A stretch of DNA of 34,461 nt, taken from NCBI GenBank assembly GCA_019745505.1, contig JAIETE010000230.1, positions 1 through 34,461 of the forward strand. The letters run 5' to 3'. The notes below the pieces were generated by a model that had not been told where the DNA came from, did no database searches, and saw only the letters and a program-made list of their open reading frames with translations. The position numbers were made by a program, and so were the translations under genes. Source of the DNA: Candidatus Obscuribacterales bacterium. GTDB taxonomy: Bacteria; Cyanobacteriota; Vampirovibrionia; Obscuribacterales; Obscuribacteraceae. Below are positions 7,188 through 15,823 of this stretch, in pieces (positions within the stretch are counted from its first letter, which is position 1; each line of letters opens with the position of its first letter).

Positions 7188-8105
7188 TTACCAGCCGCGA
7201 GTGGCCAGTGTTTCGGTTGCTGCCAGGCTTGCTGCAGTGCGGCCGACCATGGGCTCGCCCAAATTGCGGCTGACCTCAGCCAGCACTTCCGGATCTTGAT
7301 AGAAGGTGGTTGCCTTAACGATGGCCAGTGCACGCTTTTCCGGATTACCGGACTTAAAGATGCCGGAGCCGACGAAGACGCCTTCAACACCGATTTGCAT
7401 CATCAGTGCAGCGTCTGCAGGTGTAGCAATACCACCGGCGGCAAAGTTGACGACAGGCAGTTTGCCCTCTTCGGCAACCTTAACTACCAGCTCGAAAGGC
7501 GCGCCAATTTGCTTGGCATAGGTCATCAACTCTTCTCTCGGCATAATAGTCAGGGAGCGAATTTCGCCAAGAATCTTGCGCGCGTGGCGAACGGCTTCAA
7601 CAACGTCACCGGTACCGGCTTCGCCTTTCGTGCGGATCATGGCTGCGCCTTCACCGATACGTCTGAGCGCTTCGCCCAGATTACGTGCGCCGCACACAAA
7701 AGGAATCTCGAACTTCGATTTGTCGATGTGATATTCCTCGTCGGCGGGCGTCAATACTTCGCTTTCGTCAATGCAGTCTACTCCGAGAGATTGCAGAATT
7801 TGCGCCTCAACAAAGTGACCGATGCGGGCTTTCGCCATAACCGGAATGCTTACGGCTTCAATGATTTTGGAAACCAGCTCAGGATCGCTCATACGAGAGA
7901 CGCCGCCTTCAGCCCGGATGTCCGCCGGCACGCGCTCCAGCGCCATTACCGCTACTGCACCGGCTGCTTCGGCAATCTTGGCTTGCTCGGCGTTGACGAC
8001 ATCCATGATGACGCCACCCTTGAGCATTTGCGGCAACGCTTTCTTTACCTTGTCACTGCCGGTACGAACGCCGCTGCCCTTCTTCTCTTTAGTTTCGACT
8101 GCCAT
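7188..8105 (-). CDS. pdxS: Pyridoxal 5'-phosphate synthase PdxS
   Basis: PdxS condenses ribose 5-phosphate, glyceraldehyde 3-phosphate and ammonia into pyridoxal 5'-phosphate, working with PdxT as a dodecamer. The 305-residue product is full length. The conserved [16 protein letters not shown] holds Asp35, VMAKARIGH holds the imine-forming Lys92, and RTKGEAGTG holds Lys160; these correspond to the known catalytic Asp, Lys and Lys. The frame is open upstream to 8132, but the ATG at 8105 is preceded by a strong GGAGG at the ideal distance, so I chose that start. It lies downstream of pdxR on the same strand. Confidence 0.98.
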   Translation of the reverse strand: MAVETKEKKGSGVRTGSDKVKKALPQMLKGGVIMDVVNAEQAKIAEAAGAVAVMALERVPADIRAEGGVSRMSDPELVSKIIEAVSIPVMAKARIGHFVEAQILQSLGVDCIDESEVLTPADEEYHIDKSKFEIPFVCGARNLGEALRRIGEGAAMIRTKGEAGTGDVVEAVRHARKILGEIRSLTIMPREELMTYAKQIGAPFELVVKVAEEGKLPVVNFAAGGIATPADAALMMQIGVEGVFVGSGIFKSGNPEKRALAIVKATTFYQDPEVLAEVSRNLGEPMVGRTAASLAATETLATRGW

Positions 8106-8185
8106 TTTTTCCTCCTGCCTACTGGCTGGCATTTTCTATTCACCAAATGCGGTATCAATAGATTTCCGCGCTATCTGTCTTTGCA

Positions 8186-8229
8186 GGGACGGCATGGTTG
8201 CCGCCCGCGGGCGACGCATGGCGTCGCCC
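8186..8229. repeat. Pair of GC-rich palindromes between pdxR and pdxS
   Basis: GGGCGACGC-ATG-GCGTCGCCC (8209-8229) is a perfect 9-bp snap-back. Just before it (8186-8206), GGGACGGCA...TGCCGCCC forms a similar stem with one bulged base. They start 6 bases past the pdxR stop and share the GGGCG...CATGG...CGCCC style of the repeats around 7022-7175, which suggests a dispersed palindromic repeat family of this genome. Confidence 0.65.
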
Positions 8230-8234
8230 TACTG

Positions 8235-9959
8235 TTAAATCAGGACTCTTTCATTGCCTCTCTTACTCCAGGTGCTTTCTTTCGAGCGCACCCTCGAAAC
8301 ATCCGCAAAGAACGCTGAAAGCGCCTTAGCAAGACGTTTTACACCTTCATTGATCGTTTCTTCATCCGTCTGGATGAAGCACAGGCGCAGATATTCAGGC
8401 TGGTCTGCGCCCACGAAAAACAGTTCGCCGGGAGAGAAAGTCACCCCTTCTCGCTCAGCATAGTTTAGAAACTCACGAGCCGAAAGCCGCGCCGGAAGCT
8501 TCGCCCAGACGAAAAGCCCGCCCTTCGGAACCGTCCACGTCAAGCGCTGAGGACCGCGGTGACGACCTTCAGAGTTGAAGGTAATCGGAGAAATATACTT
8601 TTCCAATGCGCCGACCAGCACATGCAAACGCTGGCTGTATGCGCTTCTCACGTGATCCAGGTGATCTTTGTATAGACCTTCCTGCAAGTATTTGCACAAT
8701 ACGACTTGGGCCATGGAATTGGTGGTCAAATCACTGGAACGCTTCGCCGCTCGCAATCTTGTCATCACTTCTTGAGGTGCGACCAGCCAGCCCAAGCGAA
8801 GTCCAGGGCAAAGCGCTTTCGAGAAAGTGCCCTGATGAATGACGATGTCCTGCGCCCCAGGCTCGGCACGCAGCGGTTTGCGGCGCTCGCCATCATAAAC
8901 CAGCTCGCCGACGAAATTATCTTCAAAAATCGGCACTTGATATTCGCGTGCCAGCGCTAAAAGCTGCTGCCGTCTTGATTGCGACATCGTCGCGCCGGTG
9001 GGATTTTGAAAGGCCGGCATTACATATATGAGTTTGGCCTTCTGGCGCTTGAGCACTGTCTCCAAAACGTCCATACGCATGCCTTCTTCGTCTACCGGCA
9101 CGCCAATCAGACGAGCATGGCGGGCCCGAAAGTTGCAAATAGCCCAGAAATAACTGGGGTCTTCGACAATCACAACATCGTTGTCATCGACAAGCGCTGT
9201 CGAGACCAGATCGATGCCCTGCTGCGAGCCGCTCACAATCAGAAGTTCGTCATGCAAAACCGGCATCGACTGCTCGGCGAGATACTTTATGACTTCATCG
9301 CGCAGTTCGGCATCACCTTCGGCCGGGCTGTAGGCAAACATGCGATCCACATCGCCCTGTCCGACCATTTCGGAAACGATACGCTGGAAGTGAGAGCTGG
9401 GATAGAACTCTTCAGTTGGAATTCCACCTCCAAACGAAATTGTGTCTTCTTGCAATCCGGAGGCAGGAGCCTGGCGCGAAACAATCGCGTTAACCGTTTG
9501 GCTGGCTCGTGAGAATTTCTCGGCCCAAACCATTGGTCTGTGCTGGCCTGAAACGCCCAATCCACCTGCCCCACCCAATGCGCCCGCACTCAATCCTCCC
9601 GCAACCAATCCTCCCGCACCCAATGCGCCCGCACCCAATGCGCCCGCAGCCCCTGCAGCAGATTCAGCGTTGCCGGTCTTGGGCATTTCGACAAGAGATT
9701 TGACATAGGTCCCGCGGCCTACGTGGCTTTCGATTAAGCCGACTTCACTCAATTCCAAGTAAGCACGAGAAACTGTGGAGCGATCTATGTTCAGTAACGA
9801 GGCTAATTCCCGATTGGTCGGCAAACGCGACTCGAGAGGCAATTTTCCGGAGCGAATCGCATCCTTTATAGAACGAATTATTTGAAGGTAGAGATGGTCC
9901 CCACGTTTCGGGGAATCATCAGAATTGCTTTCGAGCGATACAATGTCCAGCCAATTCAT
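8235..9959 (-). CDS. pdxR: MocR-family transcription factor, probable pdxST regulator
   Basis: The N-terminal GntR-type winged helix (about 25-85, with LPTNRELASLLNIDRSTVSRAYLEL) is fused to a fold-type I aminotransferase domain (about 165-574). The latter has AFQNPTG and the PLP-binding Lys381 in TFSKALCPGLRLGW. MocR proteins of this kind sense PLP, and members next to pdxS/pdxT usually control them. Here the gene is immediately upstream of pdxS on the same strand, which supports the PdxR assignment. The linker (about 97-140) is unusual: almost only Gly, Ala and Leu, encoded by 15-bp tandem repeats. The ATG at 9959 has GAGG eight bases upstream; a GTG nine bases earlier overlaps that site and is less likely. 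Confidence 0.92.
   Translation of the reverse strand: MNWLDIVSLESNSDDSPKRGDHLYLQIIRSIKDAIRSGKLPLESRLPTNRELASLLNIDRSTVSRAYLELSEVGLIESHVGRGTYVKSLVEMPKTGNAESAAGAAGALGAGALGAGGLVAGGLSAGALGGAGGLGVSGQHRPMVWAEKFSRASQTVNAIVSRQAPASGLQEDTISFGGGIPTEEFYPSSHFQRIVSEMVGQGDVDRMFAYSPAEGDAELRDEVIKYLAEQSMPVLHDELLIVSGSQQGIDLVSTALVDDNDVVIVEDPSYFWAICNFRARHARLIGVPVDEEGMRMDVLETVLKRQKAKLIYVMPAFQNPTGATMSQSRRQQLLALAREYQVPIFEDNFVGELVYDGERRKPLRAEPGAQDIVIHQGTFSKALCPGLRLGWLVAPQEVMTRLRAAKRSSDLTTNSMAQVVLCKYLQEGLYKDHLDHVRSAYSQRLHVLVGALEKYISPITFNSEGRHRGPQRLTWTVPKGGLFVWAKLPARLSAREFLNYAEREGVTFSPGELFFVGADQPEYLRLCFIQTDEETINEGVKRLAKALSAFFADVSRVRSKESTWSKRGNERVLI
9574..9648. repeat. 15-bp minisatellite coding the PdxR linker
   Basis: Five consecutive 15-base units (first bases 9574, 9589, 9604, 9619, 9634) follow the pattern CCCAATGCGCCCGCA or CTCAATCCTCCCGCA. 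Three of the five are identical. Each codes five residues of the Gly/Ala/Leu linker, so copy-number changes would stay in frame and alter only linker length. Confidence 0.85.
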
Positions 9960-10145
9960 GAGACGCACCTCAGTTTTGAGCTGACCAACCCAGCCAATTC
10001 AACCAATCAGGTTCAACCAAATGCTGTTCCAATGATTACAACGCCCTAATCCTGGGGACGAACAGCAATCAGCCAATTAAAGGATATATCAAATTGGCTG
10101 GCGCGACAATCCAGCCAATTTACGGTTATTCACTTGAATGGCTGG
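9947..10145. promoter_or_regulatory. Array of CCAGCCAATT boxes, candidate PdxR operators
   Basis: CCAGCCAATT occurs at 9947-9956 (inside the first pdxR codons), 9990-9999 and 10111-10120, and as CAGCCAATT at 10070-10078. The reverse form AATTGGCTGG is at 10092-10101, and AATGGCTGG at 10137-10145. The pair 10092/10111 is a perfect inverted repeat with a nine-base gap. Distances between direct copies are about 43, 79 and 42 bases, near whole helical turns. MocR regulators are known to bind combinations of direct and inverted repeats, so this is a strong candidate for pdxR autoregulation and control of pdxST. Confidence 0.7.
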
Positions 10146-10920
10146 ATGCGCCGGAAGGCTCCGGGCGGGCGCGCAAATCAAGCACGATGGCCAAAACCAC
10201 CACCCAGACGACAAAACCGAGCGAGAAGCCCAATAACAAGGAAATCGCCAAATACAGCTGTCCGAAGAAGGAGACGAAAGTACCGGAAAAGCTCAGCAAC
10301 CAAACAGGCATACCAATCCAAAAGAGCCACTTAGGCAAGGACTTTGTCATTAGCAAACCAATAGTCGACGTAAGCCCACCAATCGAATACATAAGGTTGG
10401 AAACGAGAATGAGTTGTCCAAGCGCCTGGTTGATCACAATCCAGGAATGCTGAAGGAGATCTTGTTTCAGATAGCTGGAATTCAATTTCAGCTGAACTGC
10501 AAGGTCAGACAAAACCACGAGCAGCGAAACTTGAGCATTCAAATCTACGGACACGCCAATGATTGAAAGGATCAATCCGATTCGGGTCAGCAAGCGAGCT
10601 TTCCTGTCAACGATGATGTTGAGCATCAAGAAAACCAGAACCTTAGAAACAGACGAAACCGCATTCAACAAGCAATCTAGCCGCCAGATCAATTGATGAT
10701 CGGCGATAAAACGCATCAGCTTTACAGGAGAGAAAGCGAGCAAGTCACCAACCCGCACCACCTGTAGTGACATAAGCAAAGCAAAGACACTGACGATCGC
10801 AGAGGCTACACAAAACCAGCCGACCAGGCGAAAGTGCGCCCGGCCGGGCTGGATCAGTCCGGACTCTTCGTCGAAGTTTATTTCTGTGTTAGCGCTTTGG
10901 CTCAAGTACTTCCAGCCCAT
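10126..10920 (-). CDS. Multi-pass membrane protein of unknown function
   Basis: The 264-residue product has a polar N-terminus (1-30), about six predicted membrane segments starting at GWFCVASAIVSVFALLMSL (about 34-52) and ending with LAISLLLGFSLGFVVWVVVLAIVL (about 224-248), and a Ser-rich tail. No family was recognised; the even spacing of hydrophobic segments is typical of small integral membrane proteins such as the DUF4386 group, but that link is only a suggestion. The gene overlaps the end of serS by 32 bases, which implies translation from the same transcript. Its own stop lies inside the pdxR operator array. Confidence 0.75.
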   Translation of the reverse strand: MGWKYLSQSANTEINFDEESGLIQPGRAHFRLVGWFCVASAIVSVFALLMSLQVVRVGDLLAFSPVKLMRFIADHQLIWRLDCLLNAVSSVSKVLVFLMLNIIVDRKARLLTRIGLILSIIGVSVDLNAQVSLLVVLSDLAVQLKLNSSYLKQDLLQHSWIVINQALGQLILVSNLMYSIGGLTSTIGLLMTKSLPKWLFWIGMPVWLLSFSGTFVSFFGQLYLAISLLLGFSLGFVVWVVVLAIVLDLRARPEPSGASSHSSE

Positions 10921-12163
10921 GCAAGTAGGGACTGAGCACTTTCGGAATGATGACGGAGCCGTCGGGCTGCTGGAAATTTTCCAATATTGCAGCCAGTGTA
11001 CGCCCGATCGCCAATCCAGAGCCGTTCAAAGTGTGCAAATAACGTGGCTTTCCGCCGTCCGCCGGACGGTAACGCAAATTAGTCCGACGCGCTTGGAAAT
11101 CACCAAAATTACTGCACGAACTGATTTCCCGATACTTATCTTGACCGGGGAACCATACTTCGAGGTCAAAGCACTTCTTCGCAGAGAAGCCCATATCGCC
11201 GGCGCAAAGAAGCATGCGGCGATAAGGAAGATTCAATGCTTCCAGTATAGCCTCCGCATCCGAGGTCAGCTTTTCATGCTCCTCTTCCGATTTTTCCGGC
11301 AAGCAAAATTTGACCAGCTCAACTTTGTTGAACTGATGCTGGCGGATATAACCGCGCGTATCCTTACCGGCGCTTCCCGCTTCACGCCTGAAGTTTGGCG
11401 AATAAGCAGTGTGAAAAATCGGCAAATCGGCCTCTTCGATCACGTCATCGCGATAAAGATTGGTCACCGAAACTTCCGATGTCGGAACAAGATAAAGCTC
11501 ATCATCAGCACATTTATAGAAGTCACCTTCGAATTTAGGCAATTGCCCTGTGCCTTGCATGCAAGTGCGGTTGACGAGAATTGGAGGAAACACTTCGCTG
11601 TATCCGCGCTGAGAGTGGAAATCGAGCATGAAATTCATCAATGCGCGTTCCATCTTGGCGCCCATTTCCATGAGCACCGTAAAGCGAGATTCAGCAAGCT
11701 TGACGCCACGCTCGAAGTCAAAGCATCGGAGCGCTGTTCCCAATTCCCAGTGTTCTTTCGGATTGGCGATCTTGGGAATTTCTCCCCAGCGTTTTTGCTC
11801 AACATTGCCTGTTTCATCCTTGCCGTCCGGCACGCTTGGATCAGGCATATTGGGTATCGCCAGCAAAAGCTCATCGAGCTTGGTTTCCAGCTCGCTCTTC
11901 TCTTTGTCCAGAGTTTCGAGATTGGCTTTGAGTTCCTTCGATTCAGCTCTCAGCTTCTCGATGTCTTCTTTTGCCACCTTGCCGGTTTTGAATTCACCGG
12001 AAATCTGATTGCTGCGGGCGCGCAAGCCTTCCCACTCTGCAAGCTTCTTGCGAAATTGTCCGTCGACCTCGACAAGAGATCGAGTGGAGAACCCACCGTT
12101 CCGGCGAGCTAGAGCTTTCTCTACTTTCTCCATATCTTCTCTAATTAATCTAAGGTCTAACAT
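10889..12163 (-). CDS. serS: Serine--tRNA ligase
   Basis: This class II synthetase charges tRNA-Ser and tRNA-Sec with serine. The 424 residues are full length. The N-terminal tRNA-binding antiparallel coiled coil spans about 30-100. The serine-binding TSE is at 228-230, class II motif 2 is FRREAGSAGKDTRGYIRQHQF (from 258) and motif 3 is GSGLAIGRTL (381-390). The ATG overlaps the stop of a small upstream membrane gene (ATGTTAG), and GGAG lies about 11 bases upstream. The 3' end overlaps the next gene by 32 bases, so all three are probably co-translated. Confidence 0.98.
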   Translation of the reverse strand: MLDLRLIREDMEKVEKALARRNGGFSTRSLVEVDGQFRKKLAEWEGLRARSNQISGEFKTGKVAKEDIEKLRAESKELKANLETLDKEKSELETKLDELLLAIPNMPDPSVPDGKDETGNVEQKRWGEIPKIANPKEHWELGTALRCFDFERGVKLAESRFTVLMEMGAKMERALMNFMLDFHSQRGYSEVFPPILVNRTCMQGTGQLPKFEGDFYKCADDELYLVPTSEVSVTNLYRDDVIEEADLPIFHTAYSPNFRREAGSAGKDTRGYIRQHQFNKVELVKFCLPEKSEEEHEKLTSDAEAILEALNLPYRRMLLCAGDMGFSAKKCFDLEVWFPGQDKYREISSCSNFGDFQARRTNLRYRPADGGKPRYLHTLNGSGLAIGRTLAAILENFQQPDGSVIIPKVLSPYLHGLEVLEPKR

Positions 12164-12381
12164 GACTGTACTTTCTCCATATGTACGTCTAAATCAAAGC
12201 CGTTCACAGCGATTCCGGGCGTCTCCACCGGGATTCGGCGAAACCCCGTGAACAAACAAACCGACCAGCAAAACTGGTCGGAAATTCCATTATAAAGGTA
12301 CATCTTGAGAAGGAACAGCAAAACCATCGCCAGCGTAACGAAGCCGATCATTAGCAGGCACTTCTTGAAGACCTCATTCAC
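12157..12381 (-). CDS. Possible small membrane protein before serS
   Basis: A 74-codon frame starts at a GTG (12381) and ends in a TAG that overlaps the serS ATG. Residues about 8-28 (CLLMIGFVTLAMVLLFLLKMYLY) form one clear membrane helix, followed by a 45-residue polar part. Codon choice looks like real coding sequence, and the stop/start overlap fits translational coupling to serS. There is no good ribosome site, and the second half covers the region where a serS leader would be expected, so it could be chance. Confidence 0.45.
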   Translation of the reverse strand: MNEVFKKCLLMIGFVTLAMVLLFLLKMYLYNGISDQFCWSVCLFTGFRRIPVETPGIAVNGFDLDVHMEKVQSC

Positions 12382-12435
12382 CGGTGATATATTTCAGCTT
12401 TTCCTCAATCTGAGCGCCGTTTTCAGACAATTGCC

Positions 12436-13644
12436 ATGTCACTGGTTACCGAATTAGAACCAAGCAAAGAACTTGTTGAAAGTCCGTTTTCGACGACTAA
12501 TTCCGGCAAACAAAAACAGAACAAAACTCCCGCCCCGCCGCTAAAGTTTGATTCTCGCCCGTTTTTAACCGTTATTGCCGCAATCGTTCTTGCCTGCGCA
12601 GGTGCAGAATGCCTCGCCCGCATGCTCGCCTGCATGACTGTTCCTGCAGACGGCAAAGACAGAGCATTTGACGCGAAAATGCAGCTTGCAAACAAGATCG
12701 CAAACGATAAAGACCCGGCATTCATCTTTATCGGCAACAGCATAACGAACCAGGGCGTGTATGCGGACCTTATTCAAGAACGTCTGAAGCAAAGGGGTTT
12801 CAACCTAAAAGTTCTCAACCTGGGCACGACGGGCTCCTGCATGCAAGAGAAGCTGCACTTGCTGGATGCCGCCTGCGGCCCTAATGCCGGTCCTCGCTCT
12901 CTTGTATTTCAAGTTTCTCCAGCAGAGTTTGAAGAAGAACTGGCGCTCATCTCAGACCCGAGCGAAGAATTTTTCGCGAGCTACGTGGGAAGAAATTCAA
13001 AATACAGACCGGCTTCAAAGCAAAGAAGCTTTTGGGACAAGGCATTCGATACTCTGGACCAATATTCGTACTTGTCCAGGTACCGCAAATACTGGTGCCA
13101 AAACCTGCACTACGCATTCGGCTACATAACCAACCCGGAGGCATTTCGCTCGCGCGGGCCCTTGCCCTCCGTTCACTCGCAATGTTCGCTCAAAGGCTGG
13201 AGCCCCTGGTACGGATTCGCTTCCGATGCCGATCTCGACATGTACACTCAAACCGGATTGCGCGAATTTCACGCGCGCACAGGCAAATTGCCGGCACAGG
13301 AATGGAAATGGGATTTCAGCAGAATCCGGATGCTGAGCGATTATTGCAAGGAACACCATCTGCCTCTGACATTGATGTGGATGCCGGAGCTTTCAGACAA
13401 GACATTTTTATACCGTGTCAAACATTCAACGCCGGAAAAGTGCCTCGAGAGGATAGTGCCGTGGACGAAGAGCAATGGTGCCGAGCTGCTTGATCTGCAC
13501 AAGTCAGACAGCGAACCTACACACTTTTCGACATGGAATCACCACAATGCCTTAGGCGCATTGCACAATTCGGAAACCATCGCAGATTGGATTACGACGA
13601 CGAAATTTGCCAACCAGTACGGTAAGGCTAGAACACAGAAATGA
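12436..13644 (+). CDS. Membrane-anchored SGNH-like protein, O-acylation partner
   Basis: The 402-residue product has a polar N-terminus (1-40), one membrane segment (about 43-62) and a large extracytoplasmic domain. FIFIGNSITNQG (97-107) resembles SGNH block I, with Ser102 as the candidate nucleophile. HFSTWNHHNALG near 362-374 resembles the His-containing block V, although the classical DxxH spacing is not clear. The stop overlaps the start of an MBOAT gene by four bases (ATGA), the arrangement found for AlgI/AlgJ-AlgX, DltB/DltD and PatA/PatB, where the MBOAT protein exports an acyl group and the SGNH-like partner transfers it to a polysaccharide. Substrate unknown. The gene is divergent from the serS cluster. 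Confidence 0.72.
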   Translation: MSLVTELEPSKELVESPFSTTNSGKQKQNKTPAPPLKFDSRPFLTVIAAIVLACAGAECLARMLACMTVPADGKDRAFDAKMQLANKIANDKDPAFIFIGNSITNQGVYADLIQERLKQRGFNLKVLNLGTTGSCMQEKLHLLDAACGPNAGPRSLVFQVSPAEFEEELALISDPSEEFFASYVGRNSKYRPASKQRSFWDKAFDTLDQYSYLSRYRKYWCQNLHYAFGYITNPEAFRSRGPLPSVHSQCSLKGWSPWYGFASDADLDMYTQTGLREFHARTGKLPAQEWKWDFSRIRMLSDYCKEHHLPLTLMWMPELSDKTFLYRVKHSTPEKCLERIVPWTKSNGAELLDLHKSDSEPTHFSTWNHHNALGALHNSETIADWITTTKFANQYGKARTQK

Positions 13645-15101
13645 ATTTTGTATCGTGCGATTTCATAGCATTTCTTGTCACTACTTGGGTCGCATATGCC
13701 TTGGTGCCGGCGCGTTTTAGAGCTTATATCCTGCTGGCGGCAAGCTATCTCTTCTACGCATACTGGAGCATTCCATTCATCGCCGTGATTCTATTCACCA
13801 CGAGCGTTGATTATGCCGCGAGCAAATTTGTCGCCAACAGCACATCAAAAGCGCACCGCAAATTTGCAATGTTTGCAGCGATTGCATTGAACCTCGCCAT
13901 ACTTGGCACATTCAAGTATTCGACCTTTTTACTAACCAGCGTCAAACCACTTTTCGAAAAAATCGGACTGCACCAAAACTTGCCGGACGGCCTCAACATC
14001 ATTCTGCCGCTGGGAATTTCTTTCTATACATTCGAAGCCATCAGCTATCTGGTGGACGTCTATCGCGGCTCACCACCGGCGCCTTCGTGGATCAAGTACA
14101 ACTTCTTCATCATGTACTTTCCGCACTTGCTGTCCGGTCCCATTGTTCGCTTCAAGGAGCTGTACCGGCAATACGAAGCACCATTGCAGATGGCATCGAA
14201 AGAGCGCTTCGCGAAAGCATTTGAATTGATCCTGCTCGGCTATATCTTCAAAGTAATCATCGCCGACGGCGCCGCTCGAATCTGCGATCCCATGTTTATC
14301 AATCCCGGTGGAACTTCGGTGCTTGATACCTACTGTGGTGCGCTCGCCTTCGGCAGCCGGGTCTATTTCGATTTAATGGGATACACACATATTGCGCGCG
14401 GAGTTTCACTGCTCTTCAATATCGAGCTGCCTCTCAACTTCAATCATCCGATAGCAGCCGGCAATATTCGAGAATTCTGGTCGCGCTGGCATATCTCCTT
14501 GTCTCGCTGGATTCGCGATTACCTTTTTGTGCCTCTAGGCAGCCTCACATCTACACCAATGCAATTGGCATTCGTCCTCATTATCGTTATGACTCTGGCA
14601 GGGCTCTGGCACGGCGCCGGTTGGACCTTCATGCTCTGGGGGTTCTTCCACGGCTGCCTGCTCGCTTTCTATCATGCGTACCGACGTCTCTATCTGGATG
14701 TCGGACACAAATTTCCGGCAGTGAAGAGATACCTCGATCACTCGAAGCTCTACAACTTGTTTTCTCTCGTTTTGACCCAGAGCATAGTAATTTTCAGCCT
14801 GGTCATTTTCGGCTCGCCGAATCTCAAGACCGCCTTCATTCTGATCAAGCACTTAGCGCGTGTTGATAAGCTCTTTGAACAATTGGAATTTGCTTTCACG
14901 ACCAATCAATGTTCCGCACTTGCCAGTGTCTTTGCGCTTGCCCTCATAGGCTATTCCAGTCCGCAACTTGTGCGCATCTATAATGCTTGCTTTACGCCAT
15001 TGCCTGTCTTTGTCAAAGCGCAGACGGCAACCTGTGCCGCCCTCTTATGTTGGATATTGTCCAGCGGCGACTTCAAACCTTTTGTCTATTTCCAGTTCTA
15101 A
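13641..15101 (+). CDS. MBOAT-family O-acyltransferase (AlgI/DltB-like)
   Basis: This 486-residue membrane-bound O-acyltransferase has about ten to twelve transmembrane segments. Family signatures are ILPLGISFYTFEAISYLVDVYRG (about 121-143), PHLLSGPIVRF (161-171), REFWSRWHISLSRWIRDYLFVPLG with His284, and the catalytic His324 in GLWHGAGWTF. Such enzymes take acyl groups, normally acetyl, from a cytoplasmic donor and hand them across the membrane for modification of an exopolysaccharide or wall polymer. The four-base overlap with the upstream SGNH-like gene makes the pair a functional unit. Whether the product is an acetylated exopolysaccharide cannot be told, because no glycan synthesis gene lies in the window. 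Confidence 0.93.
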   Translation: MNFVSCDFIAFLVTTWVAYALVPARFRAYILLAASYLFYAYWSIPFIAVILFTTSVDYAASKFVANSTSKAHRKFAMFAAIALNLAILGTFKYSTFLLTSVKPLFEKIGLHQNLPDGLNIILPLGISFYTFEAISYLVDVYRGSPPAPSWIKYNFFIMYFPHLLSGPIVRFKELYRQYEAPLQMASKERFAKAFELILLGYIFKVIIADGAARICDPMFINPGGTSVLDTYCGALAFGSRVYFDLMGYTHIARGVSLLFNIELPLNFNHPIAAGNIREFWSRWHISLSRWIRDYLFVPLGSLTSTPMQLAFVLIIVMTLAGLWHGAGWTFMLWGFFHGCLLAFYHAYRRLYLDVGHKFPAVKRYLDHSKLYNLFSLVLTQSIVIFSLVIFGSPNLKTAFILIKHLARVDKLFEQLEFAFTTNQCSALASVFALALIGYSSPQLVRIYNACFTPLPVFVKAQTATCAALLCWILSSGDFKPFVYFQF

Positions 15102-15220
15102 GAGCGTGCTCTGCAGCGTGTGCGAAATTCCAGCCGTGTCTTAGTGCCGGGTTGAACTTTTTTGCTGCAGGCAGCGTCTAAGAGATCAGTCGAATTCCTC
15201 AGAGCAAGAAGGTTGGTAGA

Positions 15221-15673
15221 GTGAAATCGCCCAACGATGCCGATCTTTGGAAAAAACGCCTGGGAAAACTTGGCGAACAGATTGTCGCTGAAAGGCTCAG
15301 AGAACTCGGCTGGGAAATCGAAGCCAGGAATTGGCGCAATGGAAGATGCGGCGAAATCGACATAATCGCCCGAGACACACGAGATACACAAGACATATAC
15401 GTCTTCTTAGAGGTAAAAACTCGCTTCTATCCAAGAGCCGAAATGGGGTTTCAAACAGCCGGATTCGACGCAATCACAAAGGGGAAGAAGAAAAAGATCG
15501 TAACATCAGCACGATGTTATCTGGCCCAGCGCGGTTTGCTCAAAACCCAATACAGATTTGACATTGTGGTTGTCGCCTTCTCGAGCAATCCCTTCCAAAT
15601 CGACAATCCCGACTCCGGGAAGCTGCAAAACCCAGTAGTTACTCATGTCGAACACGCCATCGGTGGATTCTAA
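15221..15673 (+). CDS. yraN: YraN/UPF0102 family endonuclease-like protein
   Basis: The 150-residue product has the restriction-endonuclease-like core of the UPF0102 family: LGKLGEQIVAERLRELGWEIEARNWR, then GEIDIIARD (about 44-52) and FLEVKTR (about 61-67). The Asp and the Glu-x-Lys give the PD-(D/E)xK pattern. Family members are widespread and poorly characterised, with suggested roles in Holliday-junction or DNA processing. Residues after 120 are divergent. The start is a GTG at 15221 with AAGG about nine bases upstream. It follows the MBOAT gene after 119 bases with nothing evident between them. Confidence 0.9.
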   Translation: MKSPNDADLWKKRLGKLGEQIVAERLRELGWEIEARNWRNGRCGEIDIIARDTRDTQDIYVFLEVKTRFYPRAEMGFQTAGFDAITKGKKKKIVTSARCYLAQRGLLKTQYRFDIVVVAFSSNPFQIDNPDSGKLQNPVVTHVEHAIGGF

Positions 15674-15823
15674 TCTTGGCCTACGTATTTATACGAATAC
15701 GCGGGAGACTTTTGCGTAATTCCACGAATTACATTGCGCCTTCCATTTTGTTAATCTGACAGTGTCTTCCCAGACCAAAATCCGAAACCATCCAATCCAG
15801 CCCACCGCCCCACTGGAGTGATA

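Noticed and set aside
7104..8318. 404-codon open frame on the plus strand
   Set aside because: It lies opposite pdxS, has no recognisable protein pattern and is explained by the codon bias of the real gene on the other strand.
10886..12112. 408-codon open frame on the plus strand
   Set aside because: It runs antisense across serS, whose motifs are complete; the translation is Phe/Cys/Arg-rich and unlike a real protein.
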